Below are positions 34,001 to 45,153 of a stretch of DNA of 64,000 nucleotides, in pieces. Positions within the stretch are counted from its first letter, which is position 1; each line of letters starts with the position of its first letter. A program made the position numbers and the translations under genes. Below the pieces are notes generated by a model, which saw only the letters and a list, made by a program, of their open reading frames with translations, was not told the DNA's origin and did not search any database. Source of the stretch: Seriola aureovittata (taxonomy: Eukaryota; Chordata; Actinopteri; Carangiformes; Carangidae); assembly GCF_021018895.1 (NCBI RefSeq), contig NC_079378.1, positions 8,409,001 to 8,473,000 on the forward strand, written 5' to 3'.

Positions 34001-36529
34001 TTGACGACATCTTCCTCACCGAACACCGGCCTGTGTCGAGACTCAAACACATACTCCCTCAGCTGTACCTAAATACAGAGAAAAGGAAGAAGGGGCAGAA
34101 GGGAAACAGCTGCATTTTGATTTCAGGTTTTTTACATGGTTTGATTCTTGGCTCCTCCAGCCCACATGTTGAAGTGTCCTTGGGCAAGATATTAAACCCC
34201 AAACTGCCCTCGATGTATCATCGGTGTGTGAGTGATAGAAAAAGGCCTGTGTGATATGGAAAAAAACGCTGTATGATTGGGTGACTGTGGCTCTGAGGGG
34301 TCGATAAAACTAGAAAAGCGCAAAGTAACTGCAGTCCATTTACCATTTACTATTTCTCTCTCTAGTCCCTATTGCCCACCTCATTGGAGCCAAGAAAATG
34401 TCCTGCCTGTGACAGCTAGGTCAAGTAAAGCAGTATCAGTCGCAACTTTCTCTTTTGCAGCTTCAGATATAATTTTTAATGATACAAAAGGTGTGCTTTC
34501 ACTTACAGTTCCTAGAGCAGCTTTAAGATAGACAGAACATTTAATTTAACATGAAGAGAAGCATGGTAGATATCTGACCTGGATGCCCGTCTTGATGGCA
34601 ATCTCTCTCAGGAGGGAGATCCTCTGAAGGCCGTGCTTTTCTATTACTTCATCTACACTGTCACTGAACACAGAGAGGATGAAAGTGTAAAGTCCTGCTG
34701 CACATATCCAGCCACACATATAAACACACACACGTACCAGTCAAGTGTGTAGTGGTAATAATCTCCAGCCTCAGTCCTGATCCTGCCCCACAGCTCATTC
34801 GGGGTCAGTCGAGCCCACACACTATCTGTCAACATGGCAACTCGACTCCCGTGGCTCCGCCGACGTCGGCTCCTGCGACGAGAGAGCAGCTCATCTGAGC
34901 AGGAGTCGGGGACGCAGGAGGAGGAACTCAAGAGGCAGTTCAGGAAGTGACTGACTGCAGCAGAGAAGGCTGCGGGTTCCACATCCTGGGACAAAATAAG
35001 ATATAAGTTAGAAAATTTGTGCTAGATTGTTAAATCTTATATCTAAATATTTTATGTGTTTACATTATTTGAGCACGTCACCTGTAGATAGGTCCTGAAG
35101 ATGTGTTTTGCACTTCTGATGAAGACTTCACTGATAGAAATTCTCTGTGAGGGAACATTTGATCAGTGATTTGATCAGGAAGACAGCGTCCATCATATTA
35201 TGAAAGAAAATGATTAGAGATAACTTAAGCTTTTGACCAAGAACTGTAGAAAAAACTTTGATTGCAACTTCGTCGTGAATGGTCGAAGCTCTGTCGCTCA
35301 CAAGGCATTTTTTTGTTGAACTTGGCAGCATTATTTTCCCATCTATAAACCTATTTTGTGGTGTACCACAAGGGTTTCAGGGTCATTAGCTGTACGATAT
35401 ATCCCATATGTACAAGGGCACAGTCTCAGGTCACCAGAAAAAGACCTTCTTGCAGTTTTAAGTCTAGACTTGCAGTCAAGAGTGACCTGAATTTTCTGTC
35501 ATGGCAACTAAACTGTGAAATGAAACCCTATTTATAATCTGCAGCTACATCTGTATTTTCTTTTAAAGATCACCTAAAAACACACATTTTAAACTAGCTT
35601 TTAACAGACTTGTATGATTTCTACAATATAATCTTGCTTTATTTATCATTAGTATGTCATTTATCTGGTTTTATGTTTTACTGTATAGTTTTCATACTGT
35701 TTCTCATGTCTTTGTTAGAATGAGGATAAAAATGTTTCCAACTGTGCTAAGAAAAGTGTGATACAATTAGCATATATAGTCTTATTCTTCTTTGAGTGAA
35801 CACATTTAGCTCTTGGTAATGATCATCTTTTGTCTGTCCCGTAAATGTGTGAAAAAGACTAAAATATATTCATTTCCAACAGCTGAGTCTAAGACTGCAT
35901 TACCGTGAAACATATTCAATTATTTCAGGCTTTGGAAAGCTAATCCTAGTTCATCTCATTAAATTTGCACGATTTTCAAGCCACATCTGTTATACATCAG
36001 CAGACTGATAAATTATACATACAGCAAATTTCAAAATGATTTCTGATCACAAAGGGTATTGAAGATTTTAAATGAGTGTAGTGTGACAAAGAATTAAATT
36101 ATTAAATTCAACACATGTCCAAAACATCTGTCCTGTCACTTAATCCCTACCTGATGAGTGCCAACTCAGTGCTCACAATCCTACCACTACTATATATAAT
36201 AGTAATATATAGATATGTTTTATATTCATATGAAATATGGGGTTTGTTTAATACATTTGTTAAATATTAATTTATTGAGCATTTATTTATATTTCTTCAC
36301 TTGACAGCTGGACAAGAGGTAGACAGCCCTGTCGACTTTACATACATGTGCTGTAGTTAATAATTGTTAGTACCTGTATGTGGCTGAGTCTCCCTCTCTC
36401 CTCCACTGTGTGCAGCTCCCTCAGCAGCGTGCCCAGGTACCGAACATTCACACCATGCTGATGAAGCACTGAGGTCAGGGTGGCCCCATCCATCGGCACT
36501 GATGTGTGGTCGAGACAGTCCCTCAGCTA

Positions 36530-36586
<57 letters not shown>

Positions 36587-36839
36587 ATTATCATCATCAT
36601 CATTGACATCACACATTTTAAACTTCACGCACATGACAGCGTGAACATTAATGCTCCTCATGAGACTCACCACAGCTGGAATCTGATTCGACAGCAGAAA
36701 AGCAGCTGCATCCCACAACATCTTCCTCTGCCTCTGAACCTCCTCAACAAACTCAGATGAGAAACGAACGCCTGCATCAGACACATTCAATCTTAGTCTG
36801 ACTTTTGTTCCCCTTTAAACTTTAAATCCACAACCGTGT

Positions 36840-36877
<38 letters not shown>

Positions 36878-39800
36878 ACAAGCCAATACCTGGAGAGCAA
36901 ACATCAGGATTGAAGCGGATGTCAAAGCGACAGTCACTCACTGATCCTACAGCCTCACAAGCTTTCATGATCATATCTCTTCCCTGCAATTCTACAAAAG
37001 AATTTGCACATTTCAAGGGGTGATTAACTGTGATGTAACTTTATTAATAAACATAACAGTGAGAATCTTTTTAAGAAAAAATGTCACCACAAGGTTTATT
37101 TAGCAGCTGTTCTAGAGCTATTTATCATATCACATGGTCTTCATCAGCAGGTGGAGTTTGCCCATATGCTGCTGGAGTTGTAGTTTGATTTAAAGACTTC
37201 ACATCCATGTCGGTTTAAAAGCTAATAATTTATATTGTTATAGTGTCATCTATTATATCACAGCCTGTTATCTCCTGGTTTATCAATAGGTTTCATAATT
37301 CAATTTCATGTAGTTGGTGTTATTCACCCTTGTCAGCACCGGCTGTGACTGTATCTCCAGTTCTTGGCTCACAGACCGGCACTTCACTCTGCTCTGTGGC
37401 GTTATCCTGCTCTTCCAGTTGGTTGAGCTCCTGGGCCACCATCCTGACATACAGTTCATACCTGCAGCAGAAAACAATTATAAGGTTCTTTGTTTCTAAC
37501 TCTCAGTTCCTCCTGCAGGTTCCATTGTTGGTTAAATTTGTGTTCAAACATTCATCAAAGGGCTCCACATCTGCTCTTCCTCACCTGTGCTGGACAAAGG
37601 CCTCTATCAGCTCTGGTCTCAGGCTGGCCAGGCTGTGACGATGTCGCCGTGGGTAACCAAAGCTCTGACACTCCTTTGGCACCTCCTCCCTCGTCTCGCC
37701 TGTCTCTGAGAACTGGAAGTTCAGGTCTGGGGGGAAGGTGCGGAGAAGGTCCAGGATGTAAGGTCGTCCGTCATTACCCAGGATGCCTTTGGTCTCAATG
37801 CCAGAGCACAGCTCCACTGGAATGTTGTTGTGGTCGAGCACCTGGTGACGCTGGATTCTCAGTGGTTTACTGGTTTTATCCAGAAGCTCCAGAAACCTGT
37901 GGTAAAACATATTTCTGATCAAATTCACGTCAGGATTACTTGATCAAGATCCCAATCCCTAAAATATTAGCCATTATTGTTTTGTGTGAGTGTGTGTGTC
38001 TGTGTGTTACCTGGGGTGCGTAAAAACAGTTGCTCCGTAGTCATTCGAGCCATAGACTACACTCTGCTCCTGATTTTTCTCCAGTATCCCAGGAACAATT
38101 GTCTGAGCGATAACACGGATTCCACGATAATCCACCACAGCTGTCCCAAGTGTGTGAAGCCCCTCTGTGTCGACAGATGCGTATGCCTGTGGCAGAGCAA
38201 TTTAATTATTTTTGTTTTAATGACAAGAACATGAAAGCATTCCTACAAATAGTCTGACAGTGTGGGAAGGGATTAGATTAGATATATTTGAAAGTGAAAA
38301 TCTGAAAGGTAGCCAATGCGACTGCAGGGAAGGTTATTATCTTGAAGGATGAATATTGTTTTCCCTTTAATACCCACATATTATACCCTTACAGAGCTAT
38401 TGAACACAATACTGTCCCTGAACCTGCATTTTTAGACAGTACAGATAAAACAGTAAACCTCACTCTTCATGTCAGGATGTCTACCTGTGCTCCTCTCAAG
38501 TCGCAGATGGCAGCAGCATGAGCAGCAGTGTTGCCCCCCAGTGGGCGGTAGTGCTCAGATATGTCGAAGCCCAAGCTGAAGAAGAGGTTGTTCCAGATGA
38601 ACATCTGCATATGAGGCGCCTCACCTGGGTTTAATGGCATGACGTTACCGTCGATAACAGCCACGGCACCTTGTGTTGCAGCGGCAACAAAGTCACTGTT
38701 GGTCTGGATGGGGAGGGGTGAGGGCACAGTCACAAGTCTGCTTCCCTAACCAATAACTGGGAGAACAATGGAAAGAAGATGTGGTGTCACCTTAAATATG
38801 CTCCTCTCTCTGTGCAGCCGCTCCTGAAGGGAGTTCCTCGGGAGTTCTCTGCATCCTTGCAGCTCCTCATTCCATTCCCGACTCTGTGGCCATAACACAC
38901 AACCTTGATATCAGCATCATCATCACTATCAGACTGTCAGTCAGCCTTAGATAAGTTATATATGTTATATATCTTTGCATTTCCAAATTTAGCCTATTTC
39001 CCCTAATTTGTGTCTGCAACCTGCCCAGCTGTGTGCTTGTCCTGGCCCATGTGACTGGTGTGTGTCTCCTCCGCTCTGACACAGTCGAGGGCGTGGTCTC
39101 CATGAGGGGCAGTCCAGGTGAACACCTGAAAAGGTGCTGCGAACCGCTCATAAGGGTGTTGCTGGACTCTGGTTTAAAGCAGGTGACAGAAGACATTTTT
39201 CCATTAGCAAGGTTAGTATGGGTGTGAGAATTTCTATTGAGTTGAAAGTATTATTGGATTGATAGGATATTGATACATGTCATTTGAATGAATGAATTTT
39301 CGAACTTAATAACAGAAAGTCTGCTCACCTCTTCTTCTGCAGGGCAGTGAAGTTTTTCCTGAAAGCAGGGCTGACTTGACTCAGCAGCTCAACTAGAGAG
39401 TGGCAAAGGATTTTGGGAACTGCAGGTTTCGGGTTGAAGTTGAAGGCAGTTGACCTGGAGCAGTCAGAACAAATGAACTGTAGTTGAATCCAGATAAGTT
39501 TCTACAATCCTCATCGTAAACAAGTGTTGTTGGTTTTTACTTGTGGAACTTTGAGAGGAAGAAATGCAACGTCCAGAGGAAATTCATAGTCAGAAACACA
39601 TTTAGAGTCAAAGGTCATGTTCGTGGCTCTGTGTCTTGAACTAAATGCTCACATTGGCAATGCTAACATGCTGATACACTAAACCCAAAGTACAGCTGAA
39701 GCTGATGGGAATGATATTCGTTCTACAGGTATTTGGTCATAAACAAAGTATCAGACAAACTGCATCATCTGGGGACCATGAATGTCTGTGCAAATGTGTC

Positions 39801-42800
39801 TGTGCCAATCAATATAAGATATTTCTTTAATAACTGAAAACTTTGACCTGCTGTCGGCGCCTGTGGAAAAGTAAGTGAATCATTTAAAGTCATTAAAATA
39901 TCTTGACTGGGAACCATGAATGTCTGTATTAAATATCCTGCCAGTCCATTAATCACAGATTGGCAAACTCGCAGTGGTTGAACAGTTTAACACTCACTGA
40001 TTGAGGTAGAAACCACGGGTAGAGGATGTAATGTTGAGTTCTCTGTCTTCCATAGTCAGGACGTTGAGGTACATTAAGTCCCCATGCATCTTCCTGTTCC
40101 CGGGTGGAGGGTTCCAGCTGCTCATGGTCAGAACGCGCAGGCACTGTAACGGCTGTAATGATATTTTCATAAAATTCCACTGTTGCTTCTAAATGAGTAT
40201 GTTTTATTGAATTTTATATATTTAACAAGTCATATTTGCAATATCAAAAGCTGATCTCCCACCTTCCAGTCATCTCTGACGGGCTGCAGTGGGGTAAGTG
40301 GTCGGTCCTTACATCCGGGGAGGATGTATTCTGGAGGGCTGCAGTCAACAGACTCCTTTTCAGCGACACGCCTCTTCGCCACACTTTCATAATCTGAAAG
40401 GACGAATATGGAGGTGGAAGGGTTGAATGATTACTGACAGAAAAGGCCGAGACAAAAGCCCGAGGTGCAAGTGAACAATGTTACCCTTGTCTCCTCTGGT
40501 GTAAAAGGTGAGGTAAGATAGTGAGCTGCCGTTCACTCCGTTGTACGCATCTGCAGGGTCGAGGCTCCTCAGAAGATCACATACATGTCTGAGATGAAGA
40601 CGAGCATCACGCACTGAATAAGAATCTGCAACGAGATCCCGAGAGATGCTTTTAAATAGTTTAATTCAATCTTCCACAAGCGTGTGATTAACTGAGGGTA
40701 TTTCTTGTTGCTGTGTTGCATTTCATGAAAGAAGGTAACAAACAAATCAGTACATTTATGGACAAGACAAAGACAGTGCAGGATAAGACAAGCATATATG
40801 TCAAATTAATTGTCAAAATTAGTGACATACATAAACTTTGAGGCATAGCCTGCGAAAACTCAAAGAAAACACGACATTGTCATGCAATCCTATATAGTGA
40901 ACATATTTTCTTCACTTCATAGGTGACCTAGCCTTGGAAAATAGACAATACACAATATCTAAATATTGTATTTTTCCACAGAAGGCAGCTGCAGGTGACC
41001 AGTACATTTATAGTTAGGTTTAAAGTGAGTGATGCATGAGACAGAAATAATTCTTAGTTGGTGGTGATGTTTATCAAAGCAAACGTAAACTGTGGTTGTG
41101 CTGTGTCATAAATGATGTTGTAAACCTTCCTGGATGAGGTTTGGTATTTGGCCATTTTCACCACATTTGCACGGCCTGATGATCTGAGCCTGAGCAGTTT
41201 CGAGACATAAAGAGAAAGCATGTGTCTGTCACCTGTGTGGCTTGAATGAGGGGTTAACATTTTTCAGACTAAAAGTGTGAGCCTTCTTGTGACAATGTGT
41301 CACAGGTCCATAATAAAACAATGCTGCTCTCCAAGTGGACTACACTTTTAATTATCAGAAAAAAGAAGAGAGAAAAAGATGAGGCAGTTACCCTCCACCA
41401 ACTTGATCAGCGCTCCGTCCTGGATGCCCTGGATGGAGCGCAGCTCCGTGAGGCTGTCAAGCGTGGTGCCTCCCAGCTGGAGAGAGAAGCAGGTGCGGTG
41501 GCAGGTGATCTCATGGTCCATCAGCACCTGGTGCAGCTCCGCCACCAACATCTGGCCTGACACCTGAGAGTTGTGGAGAGACAGAGAGTTGGATTGGAGT
41601 GATTCAGAAAGACATGAAGATAAAGTGAAGAATCTTGGAGAAATTAATGACAGAAGTACAACAGAACCTGGAGCTCAAAACTTTCTGTTCCTGGAGGTTG
41701 AATTCTGACAATAAAGCCTGTCTCTTGGAGATCAACTATGTCACGGATGCTAAGCTGTTCCCTTTTATCAGGATCTGACTGCTCCAGATGATCATCCTTT
41801 GGGCTTTCCTCAGTTTGACTTGGAGGTGCTGTTGACAACAGTGCATAAGAGACACAAATAGGCTGTGAGGACATAAGCTGTCTGTGTGAAATGGAGAATC
41901 ATTTTACCCAGAAGTGAAATAAAAAAAAAAGGATAATCAGGACTTAATTACATGTTGACAAGAAAATCATATAGTGCAAAGAAGGAACATGTTTGAATAT
42001 GACAGTACTAATACATAATCCAGTCCAATAAAATAACGCACCTTTGCCATGTGGTGCTGCCAGAAACAGCCTGTCAACTAAAAACAAGGTAATTTGCTTC
42101 ATCTCAGATCCTTCCTCCTCCACCTGTTGCAGAGCTGTCTCCAACCCCAAAACCTGCTGCAGACCAGTCTTGCTGTTGTCAGCCTCCTCCCTCTTTGGCG
42201 GGTGCAACTTTTCCTGGCTCTGAGTATGTTCTGCATTCAAAATGGGGTGATGAGCTGTCTGATGTGTGTGGTCCTCAGACGGACTTATTCTTGTTTCTGT
42301 GTGGATCATGCTATGGTCCTTTTCATTTACATTCTGATCTGACACCTCGGTCACCTCTCCCATCTGGTCATTATCCTGATTCCTCTGTTGTGTCAGGGCT
42401 CCACGACACTCGGCAGGGTCAAAGTTCTTCCCCATATCAGTGTTGTTAGAGCTGTTTTTTATCAGCTTCATCTGTACGACAGTGTTCTCATCCATGTTGT
42501 TTACACTGTGTTCAGTCAGCATCACTGAAGGGCGCTCTGATTGAATGTTTCCTTCGTTGTCTTTTACGTCCTCCTGTGTCTGAAAAGTGTGGCGCTCGGT
42601 CCAGGGAATGTCTGTATTTCCCCGAGAAACTTTAGTCTTCTGTTGCAACTGAAAGACACTCTCTTCGTCAGTGTTTAACTCCTCATTTAGCGCCATGTTT
42701 TGTTCTGTTTTAAATGTCTGCTCGTGGATGTGATTCTCTTTCAGTTTCTCCTGTTCAGCTTCCTCTCTGAGGGCCAGATTTTTTTTCTCGGTCTGTCTTT

Positions 42801-43557
42801 CCACCTTCCCTGACTCTTCTAACTCTGCAAAAGCTTCTCTGTCAGACCAGGTTCCAGAGCCCGGTATCCTCATATATTGTTTCTCTGGCGGCGTAGTAGT
42901 GACAGTTTCCGAGCGTCTCTCTCGTGATGTTTGTGTATCTGTTTGTATCTCCAGGAGCACATCCACCTGTTTCAATATTTCATGTTCTTCCTTAACATCC
43001 ACCGCCATCTCTTTTGTAGTGACAGTGCTTGTTAGTGTATTTACTTCTCTCTCCATAGTCTGATTACTGCACACGAGCATTTCTGTTTGCGTCTGAACTT
43101 CTGTCTGTGACTCTGTCTGAGTCTGCACCCCCATACCAATCTGCGTCTCCATTTCTGTCTGTGTCTCAACCTCAGAATACCCCCTGCTCCTCCCCGTGTT
43201 GCTCCTATCTTGTCCTCCATCTCCTGGCTCATTCACCCTCACTCCATCACCTCTTCCCTCTTCCTCCTCAGACACCAGCAGACACACCATCGGCTCCACC
43301 AGAGTCACGTCCCCTCCCAGGTTGCTGCTTAGGATGATGTCGGGAAACAGGAAGTGCTCCGGTTCGAGGGCCGGGTTCGTCACACCGCTGGAGGAGGGTA
43401 ACAGGTCGTCCTCCAGGTCGTCCGGCAGGCATGGCGATTCACAGTCGCTCTCTTCACTGGACAGCAGAGGGGACCTCTCCGCCTCCCCCCGGGCCGGTGT
43501 GTCCTTACATTTAAAGTAGTCTGACAGTGTTTGGCAGCATTGAACTATATTTCCCAT
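31098..43557 (-). CDS. cluh: Clustered mitochondria protein homologue (CLUH-like) with a long N-terminal extension
   Basis: There are 28 coding exons. The starts, descending, are 43557, 41828, 41563, 40625, 40393, 40152, 39454, 39168, 38883, 38703, 38186, 37896, 37461, 36991, 36771, 36526, 35144, 34985, 34663, 34068, 33215, 32892, 32679, 32072, 31838, 31650, 31427 and 31224. The matching ends are 42042, 41668, 41392, 40485, 40263, 39998, 39329, 39021, 38791, 38485, 38011, 37585, 37328, 36890, 36671, 36374, 35082, 34738, 34579, 33915, 33076, 32812, 32554, 31951, 31745, 31516, 31354 and 31098. The total is 5,289 nt, 1,762 residues. CLUH binds mRNAs of nuclear-encoded mitochondrial proteins and supports mitochondrial distribution. 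Family blocks seen in order: [20 protein letters not shown] (N-terminal ubiquitin-like), [20 protein letters not shown] and [20 protein letters not shown] (CLU domain), [13 protein letters not shown], then TPR helices ([28 protein letters not shown]). Residues 1-505 are an extension absent from the human protein as I know it. Confidence 0.9.
34135..34355 (+). repeat. SINE-like interspersed repeat in cluh intron
   Basis: This segment contains GAAGTGTCCTTGGGCAAGA, ...ACCCC, a CGGTGTGTGA block, an AAAAGCGC block and a GCAGTCCATTTACCATTTA tail. This order matches a SINE-like element common in teleost genomes, recalled from general knowledge rather than a search. It lies between cluh exons ending at 34579 and starting at 34068. 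A weaker relative (CCTTGAGCAAGACACTGACC) is at about 25985-26130. Confidence 0.6.
35145..36373. other. cluh: cluh intron (about 1.2 kb)
   Basis: AT-rich intron between the exon ending LSHIQ and the exon beginning RISISEVF. No open frame with family similarity and no strong repeat was seen. Confidence 0.65.
36531..36585. repeat. (CA)n microsatellite abutting a cluh splice acceptor
   Basis: A pure 55-nt CA run. On the cluh (minus) strand it is (TG)n ending 4 nt before the exon that begins [14 protein letters not shown], with only G-TAG between repeat and exon. The repeat occupies the place of the usual polypyrimidine tract. Confidence 0.95.
36836..36878. repeat. (TG)n microsatellite just inside a cluh intron donor
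   Basis: A TG run with one interruption. On the minus strand the cluh exon ending [13 protein letters not shown] has its donor (GTATTG) at 36889, so the repeat starts about a dozen bases into the intron. Confidence 0.9.
39620..39960. repeat. Fish interspersed repeat (family B), in cluh intron
   Basis: Blocks such as ACTAAATGCTCACATTGGCA, GCTAACATGCTGAT, AAGTACAGCTGAAGCTGATG and GGTATTTGGTCATAAAC occur in the order I associate with an abundant teleost repeat. GGGGACCATGAATGTCTG and GGGAACCATGAATGTCTG both occur, at about 39772 and 39907, suggesting an internal duplication or two nested copies. Confidence 0.55.
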
Positions 43558-43599
43558 GGTGCCTTTGTGCACAAAACAGCATACAACTGTGCAGGTGAC
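42042..43599 (-). other. cluh: cluh first coding exon: acidic, Cys-anchored N-terminal extension
   Basis: This is a single exon with acceptor TTAG at 43600-43603 and donor GTGCG after 42042. The ATG at 43557 has a near-ideal context (GGCACCATGG). The protein begins [17 protein letters not shown]: glycine 2 suits N-myristoylation, and cysteines 7, 8 and 17 suit palmitoylation. An acidic region follows, then Gln/Thr/Glu repeats of VETQTE and QTQTE type at about residues 130-160, then a charged, probably disordered segment. Near the donor is a short hydrophobic run ([15 protein letters not shown]). The frame stays open past the donor to 41944, so a separate ~537-residue short isoform is possible. 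An in-frame ATG at 41874 just upstream of the next exon could start a conventional CLUH without the extension. I do not recognise a separate family for this segment. Confidence 0.7.
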
Positions 43600-44660
43600 C
43601 TAAGGGAGAAAAGACCACAGTGTTTATATGAGTTCAAGCTATTAACAGAAACTTAGAGGGAAACTACAGCAACAATGCAAAAACAGATCTCAGCCATATT
43701 TGGTGACCTCAATGGGATCTGATATAATTTTAAAATTAAACCTGTATAAAATAACAGATGAAATAAACTGCATTTTTTCTTTAACAGCAGCTGAAAGTCT
43801 TGTTTCACTGACTTACATTGGTTTGAAGTCTCAGCTTGTTGCAGTGATGTAGAAGTGTAGTGTGGTTAGTATTCTGTCATATCACTGTGGTTATAGGTGC
43901 AATATAGCACCTCAGACTACCCCCAAACCACTGTAGTCAGAAGAGAAACTGATCCGAAACTCTCATCCAGAGAGCGCAGCGAAACTCTGAAAATATCAAA
44001 TGCATGATCACTTTGAATCGCTAAGTATAAACTGCAAAAGGTTTTGTCGTTGTCACATGTGTGTATCTGTTTGTGTGGCATGTGTGAATACAAGCAGCTA
44101 AGAGCCTTAGACAACAGCTGATGACAGGAAGATTATGAAGTGTTATTTCAGCGGTGTCACCTTACAGTGGAAAGAACTGGAAAACCTCATAGACTGAATC
44201 TCATCAGATGAGCTCTGGAATGATGCTGGATATATGGGAATCCTGAAAAACAGGTGAAAAGATACGATGAGTAAAAAAAATGCCTCTAAGTTAAATTTGT
44301 TTGCTACATAAAACTGTCTAAATCAAAACACTAAATAACTGAATAGACACCATTTTGATGTCTTGGCACCTAATTAGAGAGTAACACTCCTTTTTCAAGC
44401 TCATGAGGAAACAGTTGCAGCAGAAAAACATGTGCATATATCTCAAACAACAGAACAATAAAACAGACCCAATATGACATTGGTGAAATCAATCTGTGGG
44501 TCCTACCAGCCAGTGCAGAGAGAGGGGGAGACTGCCAGTCTGTGTCATCATCTCCAGTCTCCTCTGCTGAAATCAGTGAGCTGAGTTTCTCAGGCTTTCC
44601 TCCACAGCAGGAGGCTCCCCTGTCCTTGCTGCGAAAACCACGTTACACAAACTGTGTGCA

Positions 44661-44680
44661 TGTGTGTGTGTGTGTGTGTG
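44661..44680. repeat. (TG)n microsatellite
   Basis: 20 nt of TG in the cluh 5' flanking region. Confidence 0.9.
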
Positions 44681-45056
44681 CCTGTCTGTCCTTCATTGCT
44701 GGAGAGCAGCTGTGAGAGAGAGCCTGTAGGCCCTCTATTCACACACATGCACATTCACACACTTAGTACCTATCCAAGTCCAGAAGAGGGCAACCTCTCT
44801 GCCGTTTATGATGTAACTTCCTGTGCTTACACCAGTCCATGCACTCTCTATCAACCTTGAATGTGAGCACGTGCACAAGGTGTATAAATAGCGGCAGCAT
44901 GGGGGCTTGCACATCGTCACATTTGTTTTCCCCCTCGTGAAAATGACAGGCATGACACAGCACGTCTCTCTCCAAGCACAAAGTCCTGGAAACAGTATTC
45001 AGTCTCCGGTCACTTTGCACACTTTTATTAGGCATGAGCTGGAACACAGCTCTTTG

Positions 45057-45153
45057 GTTGCCATGGCAGCGCTGCAGAGATACATTAACATTCTGAGCAC
45101 GGTCTCCAAGACAACTGTGGGAACATTCTAGAACGGGACGTTTGCTAGGAGAC
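45057..45153. promoter_or_regulatory. X-box-like and heat-shock-element-like motif cluster
   Basis: GTTGCCATGGCAGC at 45057-45070 matches the RFX X-box palindrome with one mismatch. GGAACATTCTAGAAC at 45120-45134 matches the three-unit heat-shock element nGAAnnTTCnnGAAn exactly. GTTTGCTAGGAGAC at 45140-45153 is a weaker X-box. Three such sites lie within about 100 bp, some 1.5 kb upstream of the cluh start codon on the cluh side of the interval. The motifs are visible; regulation of any gene is inference. Confidence 0.4.

Noticed and set aside
36506..36760. His-Thr repeat open frames across CA/TG microsatellites (several places, e.g. also 63013-63454)
   Set aside because: Dinucleotide repeats give open frames of alternating residues by chance and are not genes.
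36981..36991. Alternative acceptor TTGCAG|GGAAGAG for the cluh exon beginning near 36985
   Set aside because: It breaks the phase with the upstream exon ending GAC AAG G. The acceptor TTTTGTAG|AATTGC restores phase and the conserved KEL...CEAVGS reading.
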